DNA from: Anadara kagoshimensis
Taxonomy: Eukaryota; Mollusca; Bivalvia; Arcoida; Arcidae
DNA: 64,000 nt
Assembly: GCA_021292105.1 (NCBI GenBank)
Contig: CM037860.1
Location: forward strand, 16,386,698-16,450,697
Reading direction: 5' to 3'
In this document: positions 23,236 through 36,900 of the stretch, piece after piece
Position numbering within the stretch: position 1 is the first letter of the stretch
Layout of the letters: the number at the start of each line of letters is the position of its first letter
Position numbers and translations under genes: made by a program
The notes under the pieces: generated by a model
The model's input: only the letters and a program-made list of their open reading frames with translations
Database searches by the model: none
Told to the model about the DNA's origin: nothing

Positions 23236-26200
23236 CTGCAATGAAAAACAAGAACTTAGTTAAATATGCAAGTTCACTACCCAAAACCAAGCATACCAGT
23301 CCATGTTCAATCACGTCCAAAAAACAAAGTGAAAACGTTTCAAATGGCAAATTTAGTTTAACACCGTAAACTTCCACCAGGAAAGTGAGGCCGGTGCTCC
23401 GGAAGGGTAAATATCTCCTGTGCCATTCGCAGCTAGCTACATCTGTTACGACTGAAACATAATTAAGAATGAAGCATTTGGGACATTAAACATATAACAA
23501 TGTTTATGTTAATCTTTAAAACAAGATAATAATCATTGTGTAATAGTCAATAACTATTTCAGTCAAATTGGGTTTTATGTTATTATATATGACGTCAACA
23601 TTGTTCTTAGTTATTACTACGACGATATGTTGTTTGAAAGCAACAATAATCTAATAGAGATTTCTGTTGCAGACGTGGCTAGATTAAATGTGTAGTGATG
23701 TGTTCGCTAATGCAAACACCGGTCATTCATGCATACTTCCTTATCTCACGGCAAAAACATTTTGTCTTCAGAGCAGGGAATAAATAACATACTTCAATAT
23801 CCTAAAGATTATTACTTATTTTTCAGGCTATTGGTACTTGTACTTTAACTTTTAGAGAATGTATACCGGAACGGCCGTCTAGTGCTGTAAAATAATTCAG
23901 TTTTAATTATAGTGCTACATTTAAATCATGGATACTATTCCGGGGTACCTAGTCTCATCACTCGTCTATAGGCATCGTGGGTGGTTGCCATGCCCATCTC
24001 GATATGTTCCTATAATCGTTATGCTTCAAGTTTTGTTTCAGATTACTTTAAAGAAAAATAGCTGTTCATACGTAAACCGTTTTTGTTGAATTATTAGTAA
24101 TTGGGTTTGCAATCACACAACACGATTACTACTCTGAAGTTAATAAGGTTACATGATGTGGGGTATTACAATTGTATTATAAATATAACATTGACCATTT
24201 ACTCCGTTGTTAATCCACAGGCAAGATTTTTTCAAAGTAAGTAGTCCTTATATGTATCTAGTGTTTTGTCTCTTTAACCTATTTATATAATAAATTTGTA
24301 TTATGTCGTGTTCTAGGTTAGAATTAGCTGTTGACAAGTTCAGGTTTATCTTTCTGTTATTTTAAGAATTATAATGACAAATTTTGATTAATTTTGGCAA
24401 ACCTGTCACGGTAAAAACAACTAAAACCGAATGTTTAGTAAGTAAATTCTTAATGCACATGAATCAAGATATAGTGTTTGTTTTAGTACCCCAAGACTGG
24501 GTTGTCAAAATAAACTTCAAACACACGGATCCATGTTAAATGAAGCAAAAATCGACCTTGGGGGTAATATTACTCGTATCACCTATACATATACACTACA
24601 TTCGTTGTATAGATTGATACTTATCCGTTTAATAACCAATTAAACATTTAAATACAAATTCTATTATTTGGTCAAGCTAAACTACCTGTATCGCCGGCTT
24701 TAAATGCATGTATTGGTAAATGTTCTTTGTATGTCACATCGCCTTCATCCCTCTTCCATGTGTTATCATTCACATTGCAATTACATAATACTTTATCCCC
24801 ATTTGGTTTTGTAGCACATGTATCATTCATTGCGCAAGCGCATTTTTTACTTCCTCGTTCTGCACCAGGAAAATAGTCAGCGGCTATGTATTTAGGGGCT
24901 GTCGGATTTGGATCAGGATTTCGATGTGTCCAATATGTTACCCAGAGATAATTAAACGTCGGATTCATGATAACAGAGTTGTAGCAATCCCATCTTAGAT
25001 GTTGTTTACATGATTTTGCTGTTCCAACTATTGCTTTAATATGAGCTTCGTCAATTTTATACCCAACTATTCTTTCAAATCCTCCTGCGGTTTCGTATCC
25101 CTCGACATATATACGTTTCTGTGAATTGTGTTCTGTGTAAAAAAAAAAAGAAATAAGAAGCGTTTTAATTGAAGTCATCGCTACAATCAAATCTGTCTAT
25201 AAAGGCAACCCAGTAAAAGTGACCTTTATCGGCAGGTAACCTTTATATACAGGGTCAAATAATATTACAAAAGAACAACTGTTATACAATTCTACTGGCC
25301 TTAATAAACAGGTGACCCTTATAAAATGTGGCCTTTAAGGCAGGTTGGACTGTAGACTGTTTTCGCATGTGCAATTTTATTAAATTGCTTACGCAAAAGA
25401 TCATTTTCTAAGTGAAGAGGAAATCTTTAAAGAAATGTTCTCTCTAAAGAGAAACTTATTTGATATTTCAGTTCATGGTCAATGTAACGGTAATTTGTGT
25501 ACAATTACAAAGGGGTTATTGCAGAGACAATTAAGTCGAACATTTAAAAATTACAATTTTGCTTTTGTCACTAAATGTACAGGAATTATTGAACGTTTAT
25601 CATTTATATCTTACCTATTACGGTTGCAAAAGAAATGTTATCATAATTGACAACACACTTTACACCAACTGGTTCTAAAGGCCCATCACCGTCTGGATCT
25701 ATATCATAGTACCCATCGTCTACCAATCCCCATTCTCCTAATTCATGACAATGTAAAGCTGAAATAAAGAAAATGTTATTGTCTTGATTTTCCATTTAAT
25801 TTAATTTACAGGTTCATGTTTTTATATTTTGTTAGTGTAGAATAATTAAAACTTTATTTTTTGTTCTACAAATCGAAGTATTCTCAGTAAGATTTAACAA
25901 CTTTATCGCTCTGATGCTTTCAAAATATAACAAGAATAACATACAAACTTCCATGCTTTATTCTATATTTAAAATAGAAATATCATATTTTTATAATAAT
26001 CTGATTGAATGGAAATTTTTTAATAATTAAAACCATATACCATAATTGGAACACTTCCACATGTGACATGGTTGATTATCAGTGGCATTCCCAAGACATG
26101 GCGCTGTCAGATTCCCATACGAATCCATGTCGCATACACGTGTCCGCGACCTAGTTCCCCCATCGCATGTGACAGAACATTGACTCCATGATCCCCAGCC

Positions 26201-29200
26201 AAACCAATCTCCTGGAACTAATCAGACAAACCGTAACAATCATTTAGAACACATGTTGAACATAACAAACTATATGGGTTTTTAGCTCATTTTAGTCTGT
26301 CTTTCGATGAACATCGTGCATTTACTTTTCATTGATAACAATCTAATTTAAACAAAATCAAAGACACCAAAATAACTCGATTTTGAGCATTAGCTAACAT
26401 TATCCAAAGTTAAAAACTAGTAGTCATGTTGTCATGTAAAAAATTCTTACTAATAATCAAGATATACAATTCAAAATAATGATTAGCTCATCTTTAAATG
26501 GTTCAAAGAATTCCTGGATAACTAGAAATTATCGATAGTATAAACACCTTTTAGAAAATGTCAGCAAAAGCTAAATCTAAGCATATGAGACAAGACATTT
26601 TTAATTCTATATCAGAGACGAAATTTTGTGTCAGATATAAGTTCAATACTGGAAACCTTTTTAAGAACAAGATCTCTAAAATGTTTACGCAAACTGATTA
26701 CAATAGGTTATCAAAATATTATTATGTATATTCTCTGAATGACTTAAGGACAAACTATTTTCATGTCTTTTTCCCGTTATAACTGCTTTACATATTTTAA
26801 AAGACTCTGTTTACTATTGCAGTGCGTGCACATGTCCTAAATTGCATATGTTGACATTTCGAAGCAATTCCAATACGTTTTACAATCTATAAAACTTATT
26901 CATCTTTAACTATAATAATCTTTTATTTCGATCACGTATTAGGGTCATTAAGACCCATGTTATCAATTGATTGAAAATATTGCCAAAGTACAGAAAATAA
27001 TATCATTTAATTAAAAAGTAATCAGTAACACTTAAATTCCTTTAAGGTAAATTACAGACCGTCAATATATGATACAATTACCGATATAATCATCATCACT
27101 TAGTTATTATAAGATTATCCATATTTATTAACTACATCGAATACAATACAGTCCTTTAATAAGTGTCACATAAAGTCGATATCGGAAATGTTCTGTGAAA
27201 AGAAATATTATACTTCGTTTCAAAAGGCAAATATATCGTGTATTGCATGTAATTTTGCAGACATTCACGCAGTGCGTAAATGTCATTGACATTTACTCAA
27301 AAACTTCATTGTCATTATTAATTAATCCTTAAGTACAAATAAACCAATCACAAAAATGCAAAGGACTTTGTATTTTACTAAGAGGTTTAACGTAAATAAA
27401 GAATTATTTGGGTATTGTTTTCCTTTTCTTTATGATAATAAATGCATACAGTTCACAATTTTGCCAGTTTATACATGCAGAATTATTCAACTGATATTGA
27501 TGGTAATTGTCCCGACTTGATTTGACATTTGCATGAATTTGCAAGTGCAAATCTCGTGTCAACTAGGAACGATATTTCACAATATAAGTGCCATAACTCT
27601 TTTATTACATAGCAAAATACATTTCATTCACTGCACGTTAGTAGTTTTCCATCCAAAAAGACTTGTTTTGTATCACAATAAATAAAATGTTACTTTACAT
27701 GTAATTCTTGTATAAGGATATTAACACTAGCGTAATGTAATTTTTGAAAAACTATAAGATATTCATATTCCTATGCTTATAAATAAATTCGTGAATATCT
27801 ACTTTATAAATGTTAGTTTTAAGTTCTTGGTCACTTGCACTGTCTTTGCACCCAAGAACAACACAGCAGTGTCACAGTATGTGATTAAGACGAAATTTTC
27901 ACGTAAAGTGTGCAATATGAAAACTAATTTGGGGAACCTATGAACGGAACGAAGTTTACTTGCAAATATCAATATATATTCGCACCTTACCACCTGGATA
28001 TTTATAGTTAATATGCGAAGTTTATATTGCTATACAATAACAGATCATATAAGACGCCTATTTGATCTAACGGATTGATAAAAGGCATAAAAGATCGCGC
28101 CTCATAAACAAGCTAACAATAAGCGTGGTGTATACATATGTCTCCTGTCTGTGTAAACTGTCCGTTGGAGGAAAAACTGTATTAAATCGCGGATTATTGT
28201 CTTTGGCATTGTTGAAATTGTTCATCAAGTGAGTCATTAATTCATCCATAGACTCAGTGACTAGACGTCAAATAGCATTACAATGTGAAAAATACTTTCA
28301 AGATAAAGCAGGGGAAACGCCAACCCGGCCTACGCATTAATTCATTAAACAAGTTTGCACGCGCAGAAGGGGTGAAAAAAAATGGCCAAAAACGGCATAC
28401 ACTCGAGGCGTGGAAATAATGAAATATTTGTCTTACCGACTGTTATTACTGAAACACATGGCATTTTATTAAAATTTCTGAATAATTGTAATTGATTAAA
28501 GGGAGATTTGCTCAAATTTGGTGGCAATTTTACCATTTAAATACCGATTGAATGTGAGACACTTGCCTAAAATCGAAAATTATTTTTTTGAAAAATGTGA
28601 TCTCTTTCAATCATTTGCTCATGCACCAAAGATGTTTTAATATGAATGGAAAGAACTTTTTCCCGTGTTTATTTTGATGTATAATTCGACTGTTAAATTT
28701 TCTGGTACAAAAAACGTACAAGTTTTAAAGTCGAAAAAATCGATGAAAATTTCGGATATGTGATCATGGGTCGGTCCCTTTTCCGGCTCATTTGACCCAT
28801 AAATAATGCAACGGCAGCTTCCTCATGGTACACCATGTGTAAATTTGATAAAACAGAGACGCTGTTTGGATTTATTTGCTGAAATAAAGTAAGTTTTACC
28901 ATTTAAACAGTGATTTTCTTCACACTTCAAGCCGATTTTGCCTTCAAATTATTTGGCTGCTAAATAACAATCAACTGTCTTATTTTATTTTATTTTATAT
29001 TGAATACATGAGGGATGGGTTTACTCAGATATTTACCATTAACATTTTACCAGGAGTGTGGATTTCTACATTTAATATTCCTTAGATGAGGGACATCTTT
29101 CAACTTAAATTTAGCTCAAATCATAAATATGTACATTTTGAATTTCATCACAAGATTGGCACTAGTCTTAATTATATATTTTTTTCAAATTCTAATGTAA

Positions 29201-30857
29201 TAAAAACCCCGGCTTCCTTACTTTGGTACAAAGCATGAATTCATGGTTTATTATACAGTCGCATTTAATTATTAAATCAAATTTTAACAGAAAAAAATTT
29301 ATTTGAAATCCTATACAAATTGAAAATCTGCATATAAACTGGACTCATACAGTGTGTATACATCTATGATCTAAGCTACCCTGTAAACACAGAATGAGAC
29401 ACATGTGGTTCCATTATTGTTATTTTTATTGTTATTAGCTCTGGAATGTGCTACTATTGAATTTTTATAAAACTGTCATGTTCTGATTAAAGTGATTTTG
29501 AATTTTTATTAAAATAATGCATTCAAAGTCAGTACATTTGAATTATATTATTTTAGTAGCACATGACAGCTCTATTTTTATTTTTTTTTTTGCACTAAAA
29601 CTTTAGAGGAGACAGCATCTTTTTGCTAATGTAATAATTGAAATTGCTAAATAATGAAATGACACTATAATGTATTTTAAACCATAAACAGATAGGTCTA
29701 AAATATTGCAAATTGTCCATTATAATCTTGATTCAACACCCACAACTGAGCCAAGTCATTAAAGTCACTTTGCTTAATTAAGTTTGACAGATGTGTTTAG
29801 ATGCCAGTTACAGACACATAGTCATACCATACCTGTCCATCATCTGATGTTGACTTTAAAGCCAGAGTATCTCAAATTTAAGCTAACATGGCCCATCATA
29901 AGTTGTCATTTAATTCAGATGATGAACAAGTATGGAACCAGAGAAAGATCCCCCATACTGATAATTTCAGTATGAAAAATGATTTGACTTTTTGTGAAAT
30001 TTGGACAGAAGTCCTGCAACTAGGAAGCATGATCAGTTGGCACATGCAATGTAAGACACTTATTCAGCAACAAACACCTTATTTCACTTCTGGTATGTTA
30101 TATTATTCCTTGCTGATTTTGTTTCAATCCATGGATTTAACAAGTTTTCACTGATAACTCATGACTTGTGCATTTTTTCATTAACCCATATTTAGACTGG
30201 TAAAATTAGTATTAAAATTAAAACTATATAAAATAAACTAAATTGATGTGGAATTATAATAAGTTTTTGATCTAAATCTTATTTACACTTTCATTTGTGT
30301 AACATTCAACCTCAAATTAACCCCCATAAGTTGAAAATGATCAGGAAAGTATAAAATTCATGATTGAACACTGAAATTACACATTAAACAACTAAAATAC
30401 ATATATATATATATATATTATATGAAATTTTGTGATATGAAATATTGAAGCAATGTCTAAAGATGTTAATCCACAGCTAAGCTCAAACCCAAGTTAATGA
30501 ATATTGTTTTCACAAGCACTGCCTCAACATAATATAGTTTATGCTTTTTCCCTCATTAAAATGTCAAGTCCATGACTACTTCACATGTACAATTAATTTT
30601 AAAATTTAAAAAAAAATGAGATTTATCTTTGGTTAGTTTTGATGCAGCATTCTAATTATTTAATGTATGCATTTCATTTTCAATTTATAAATACTTTATT
30701 GCACACCTGCATATTTTGGAGTTGGTTTGAAATAAGTCAAATATTGTGGTAGACTACTCATGTACATGTATATAACACATTTGGCTTGTAATGGGTAAAT
30801 CTGTTGCATAATCATGCAGTTTTGAAATTCCTCAAATCCTACCCTCCCATCACACAT

Positions 30858-30930
<73 letters not shown>

Positions 30931-33900
30931 TACATTAATGGCGATTATTTGGACCAGCAAGACATATACCTTTGAGTGGAGGTCAACATCATAGATCCTA
31001 CCATTTCTATATTTTCCTACACAGTTAAACCTGTCTATAAAGGCCACCCAAAGGAACCAGTAAAAGTGGCCTTAATGGAAGGTGACCTTTGTATACATGT
31101 TCAAATAATATGAGTAAAGAACAATTAGGATACAATTATACTGGCCTTTATAGGCAGGTGACCATTATATAGATATGGCCTTGAGGGCAGTTTAGGCTGT
31201 ATTTCCTATACATTTTTTACCCTTTTCTTATATTTTCCTATCATGATTTTTGTTACAGGAATTCAGAATAGGGACATTTTCTTGCATTTAGTACATATAT
31301 GAAACAGCATTCACGTTTATGTATTTTTAAACCAGTAAGTATACATTGCAGTTGCCAATATTTTATGTTTGTTAGTAAAAGGGGGGACAGAAATGGCTGT
31401 ACTAGAGGCCATGGATGTATATATTTTTGTGCAAATTATTTAAAAATATTCCTTTAATTTTAGTGGAAACTCCTATAATTTTGATGCCACATTCCTATTT
31501 TTCCTATATTTTGGACGATCCCTGCATCATGTAACAATTAGAAGTCAGCGCAATATGTAAACATGCTGGGCAGCTGACAGTGCATGTAGATAGAAAAATC
31601 GATAATGCATGCCACAGTCATGACTGTGCTGTGTGTGATGAAGCGAAACACGATATTGACGTCACTACGTCAGATGTATGTACAATGTATGAGTACATTG
31701 AAGGTCACGGCCATATTTGTTTTCATTGATGACAAATGAAGGCTCTTGTTTTTTTGCTTTTTTCAGATATTGACACCGCATGCACCAGGTATGATACTTT
31801 GTTAAAATAAATTACAATAATATTGTAATACTATGTCAAAATTTCAAAGAGAAAAGACCATGGTACAAAAAACGTACAAGTTTTAAAAACCGAGTCGAGT
31901 TTCATGCTGATTAGGCTACAGTGATTTTTAAGAGAAATCAGGTGCCGTCAGAAAATAGAGGTTTTTTTGCAAGTATGCGTGTCATCCAGAATTTTTTCAT
32001 ACATGCGTAATTTTAAGTTCATAACAAATCTGCTTCTAGTGCGTTTACACCCATAAATGCAAATTTTACCGTTAAGATACGACACTGAATTTAGTGTACA
32101 CTGAAGCTCGCGGCCATATTTGTTTTCATTGACGACGAATGAAGGATCTTGGTTTTTTGCGTTTTTCAGATATCCACACCGTATGCAACAGGTATAATAA
32201 TTTGCGAAAATAAATAACAATAGTATTGTAATGTTATGTCAAAATTTCAAAGACAAAAAGTCATGTTACAAAAAACGTACAAGTTTTAAAAATTAAGTCA
32301 TGCTGATTAACAGTGATTTTCAAGAGAAACCAGGTGCCGTCAGAAAATCGCGAATTTTTGTAAGTATGCATGTCATCTCAGATTTTTTCATACTGCGAAA
32401 TTCTAAGTTCATGACAAATCTGCTTATAATGCGTTCACACACATAAATGCAAACTTTACCGTCAAAACACGACACTGAATTTACTGTACACTGGAGCTCG
32501 CGGCCATTTTTGGTTTCATTGACGACGAATGGAGGCTCTTGGTTTTTTGCTTTTTTCAGATATCTACACTTTAGGCACCAGGTTTAATATTTTGCGAAAA
32601 TAAATAACAATAGTATTGTAATGTTATGTCAAAATTTCAAAGAAAAATATTCATGGTACAAAAAACGTACAAGTTTTAAAAATCGAGTTGAATTTCGTGC
32701 CGATTTTCAAGAGAAATGGGGTGCCGTCAGAAAATCGCGAATTTTTTATAAGTATGATATGTCATCTAAGATTGTATAATACATACGAAATTTTAAGTTT
32801 ATGATACATGTGCTTATATTGCGTTTTCACCCATACATGCAAATTTTACCGTTAAAATACAAAACTGAATGTGACCGATTGTTTTCCGGTGTCGGACACT
32901 TGACAAAAAAAAAATCCCGTTTTTTCGACCGCGGAAGGTTTCAAAAAACAAAACCGAAACACAATTTGCTCTTGGCGTTTCCCCTGAAGAATGAAAACAA
33001 TGACAATAGAAGTAATAAAGCAGCTAAACAGTTAAATCAATGGACACAATGTAAAGGTAAATTGATCAAGGGATTTTAATTATTTTTTTTAATTGTTTTA
33101 TTATTGCTCTTGATAAATTAAATTTTAAATATGCACCTGCTGCAATCAAGTCAATTCTTTTCATAGTCCATCTGAATGGTACGTGTAGGTGATCCGTAAC
33201 GTGTTATTCGGCGAAGAAAGGGTCCAACAATAAGCCGAGTTAATATATCGCCCTGTTGATAAATTGTTGAATGTCATTTCTACTTGCTGTTCTAAATCTA
33301 AGTCTTAATTGATGTCATCAACTTTAAGGCTATTATAATTGCATGTCTGAAAACTCAGCAATTCATTTTTTAAATGCTTCTTTTGGGTCCAACTGTGTTC
33401 TGTATATACGGAAAATACTTGAACATTGCACCTTTTCAAGCAGACAGTTGTGCTGATCTCTAACCAAATCCGTGATTGTTAGCAATTTGATAATGATTAT
33501 TACCTATTTCCTGGTCTTTTTAACGTTTTTCTGATTTTTTCTTAATTACTCGTATGTACTCTCTAGTGCCTATGACCCAATACACTTATTTTCAAGGTTC
33601 GTCAAAATTGAAAATGAAATCATTTTTTGTAATTTAGTAAAGTCTAAAAACAGGGCATACAAAAATACGTGTATAACATTTTTTTTAAATAACTTAAAGA
33701 TTTAGGAGAAAAGAAAGAAGATATAATTTTAATTTTCAAAATTTTAGATGGCTGCCAGATACCATATTTGAAATCAAAACAAACCTAGGTCATGTGAATC
33801 TCATGTCCATTCAGTTTCATCAAAATCAATGCGATTTTTAAGGATAAAAATGAAATAAAATTTTGCTAACAGACAACTAGTTATACACCAAGAAACACTA

Positions 33901-36900
33901 CAATATTCTGTCAGAACCACAAGCTAAATTGACGGCACGGCCGGCGATATGTCAGTTTACATAATGCCTGTGATTACCTTGTAGTATAACCAAACGTTGT
34001 ATATTTGAGTAACACATTATAACATATTCTAAAGTAAGACGTAGAATTCAATCAAAGTGATACAAATAGCGTGTGAGGAAAGAATTGCGACAGGATAAAA
34101 AGGAGGCTGTAAACAATATGTGAAATGTTTTTCCTTCTTTGATTCGTTTTGTCAAACAAATACTCAGTCGAAAGTTAAAAAAAAATTAAATACTTGGACA
34201 TGGGTCAAGTCCACATGGGCGATCTTCAGACCAGTTTCCGCTACAATTTCGACCAAGGTAATACGGCCCAACGCATGTCCGAGTTCTTATACTGACGTCA
34301 CCACCACATGTAACTGGACAGTCTCCCCAGTTTGACCATACTCTCCAAACACCATCGACTGTTGATATAAATATAAACATGTGATTAACTACTAAAATAG
34401 AATATTATAGATTAAAGCTGGATAAAATCAAACATAAAGAAATCGACAGGTACCCAAATGGAGAAATAATATACCTGTCAATTATTGAGGTACATGAGGA
34501 TTTTTAAATCAGTTACATGAGAAAATATTTATGTTCAAGCTGAAAGTTTCAGCAACTTTTTCAGTGAATACAGCTTTATTTCCTCTATTACTGCAACTGA
34601 ATCTTCGCAATAAATGCATCTTACGATAACTATGGTAAAATTTGTCATATTGTTTATAAATGTTCGCGTCAGCTAAGTAATGCGAGATTTATCATTTCGC
34701 GCCATTTTAACGTCGTCGGATGATGGCAAGTATACTCGCGTGTGAAACAATTCACGAAAGTTATATTTTCGCGTCTCACTACTCTCGCAAGTTTACGCGA
34801 AAATTAAACGAACTCAAAAGTTTCTGGATTTACACTAATCTGTAGTATTTTTAGGTTGAACTATTATGTAATTTAAAATATGACAGGCTTACTTGGACAA
34901 AACTCGGTGTTGCAGTTTCTGCTGTCGTTGTAAAACCCGTCACAAGGGGCACCACCGTAGTATGGACCATTACATGATCTATTTCTCCATTGTATTCCTC
35001 CGCCACAGGACACATCACAAGAGCCCCACGTTGACCAGTCCGTGAACACTCCATCAACTGCAAAGCAATGCCAAAACAAGGTTCAATGCATCTTAACAAA
35101 ATTAACAAAATTTTACATTGATAAGATATTGTTACATTTATCCAGAATAATCAATGGCTTAAAATTGCGTTCGAGAAAGTTTTACAAAGCAAATAATCGT
35201 ATGACAAATGTGTATAAGCAATGAATCAAATCCATCTTTATATTGTTCTCTATTGAAAGAGAAAAAGGGACCCACACATAAACGTAGAAGAACATGCAGC
35301 TACAAATATTGACGAGACGCCCTATAACACTGTATTAACGGTATTTAAAAATTTAAAAATTTACATAAATGTTTAAATGGCCAATGTTTACTGAAAAAAT
35401 AATATACACAGTTTGCAAGACAGAAACCATTTAGGGGAACACCGTGCGTAATGACATGCTATATTAAATATCCCCATAACTACACAATTTTCATTATATC
35501 TGATAAAATGTTTTTTGTGAATTCTATCTATTCTCTATATTGAAACTTCGTTCCTGCTGTAACATCCAGTCTGACGTTTATAAATGATTTTTTTATCATT
35601 TTACACTTTTGATTGAATAGGTTGGTAATTGCTACATGGTACAAATTCTTGTATATGTGACATGATATGCTTGTTGGAACCGCTTTAGCATACGATGATT
35701 TCTCTTGATTGGTAAATAATATCATTATCCAGAAAGTATAAAGTACCTGGGCAGCTATGTGTATTACAGTCTTGGCCATCTACACCGTTGCCAGTACAAT
35801 TAAATCCACCATAGAATGGTCCAATGCAATCACGATATCGATGTTGTGTTCCGCCTCCACACGTAACATTACAGGTATCCCATTCTGTCCAGTTTCCCCA
35901 TGTCCCATTTACTGAAGTAAAACAAAGGTTCTAAAATGAATTAATAGACCCAAAACCATTTAAATACAGATATTAATTTAAATGGTTCAATTTTAATTAG
36001 TTCATATTATAATTCATCGCATTCAAATTTCTATAGTCATTTGCAATTATTGTGCAGTTTCAAAAAGAGGTTAGATGATTCTCATCCGATATTTATGTCA
36101 TTTGCAGTTAGGTACTTTCTTAAAGATTGGCTAAAATTGATATATTGACCGTCTTAAATATTTTAAATGCTTTATGTGAAATCCCACTCGAGCAAATGGA
36201 AGCGTGACAAACATTGTATGTTTGTTTTCTAAAAACGTATTCGTTTTCTTCGCGTACTCTGGTTTTCCTGACTGTCTCAGAAAATTAAAGTATGTTGAAA
36301 GGGGCAATGATTTACTGTCAAACAACCCATTACACCTATTGCTTGTCATGAAAATAAATGAAACGGTCATGAGTTGGTTCTTTTGTCGTTTGGATTTAAT
36401 AAAATTCGTGTTTATTTTACCTCGCATTATTTACAAGGTTCTAGTCAAAATGAATAAATTTATTCACGGTAGGTAATTCAAAAATGCAATAGGTACCCTA
36501 ACGTATAAGTTAAAGTGTTAGTTAACATACTTGGACAGTTGTGTTCGCTACATGACTGCATTTCAGTATCAACCCCAGTGCAATTTGCTCCACCATAGAA
36601 AGGCCCATAACACTGTCTATACCTAAGCTGTCCACCACCTCCACATGTAACATTACATTGATCCCATTCGGTCCACATTGTCCAATTCCCGTCAACTAGA
36701 AATATAACAAATAATCTTCTATATGTAAAATAGCTAAACCATGTCGCATAGCGTAAAAAATCATGATCTGACATTTTAAAAAGATTAATGTTTGAACTGA
36801 TAGCTTTTGTTATATCAGGTCCTTTTAATAAGTCATTATCAATACAACCATCTACAAACATGATCAAATCACTACCCCAAAAAGAAGTTAAACTGGCAGG

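Larger units (their letters stand above)
28309..32986. mobile_element. Candidate 4.7 kb element with 15-bp TIRs in intron 23
   Basis: CAGGGGAAACGCCAA at 28309-28323 is perfectly complementary to TTGGCGTTTCCCCTG at 32972-32986. AAG flanks both ends (possible 3-bp target duplication). The interior has no long open frame. A 0.4 kb tandem array sits near the right end, and a related unit near the left end (GGTACAAAAAACGTACAAGT at 28703 and in the array). This suggests a non-autonomous DNA element with repeated subterminal sequence. The TIR could also be coincidental. Confidence 0.4.
26212..34193 (-). other. Intron 23 (7,982 bp)
   Basis: Separates the 165-nt TSP1 block from the divergent repeat 20. 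It contains the candidate 4.7 kb element, a compound microsatellite, a family C copy and the 0.4 kb tandem array. I found no further TSP1 exon in it, although a decayed one could be missed. Confidence 0.7.

Noticed and set aside
24672-24685. Extension of the exon 26 frame to a stop at 24672
   Set aside because: The CAG/GTAGT donor at 24685 joins in phase to exon 27, whose IGPxxCWG motif completes the module.
34640-34800. CG-rich TTTCGCG-type segment, with a similar one at 45090-45350
   Set aside because: Looks like an old dispersed repeat shared by two introns, but the alignment by eye is too weak to define a family.
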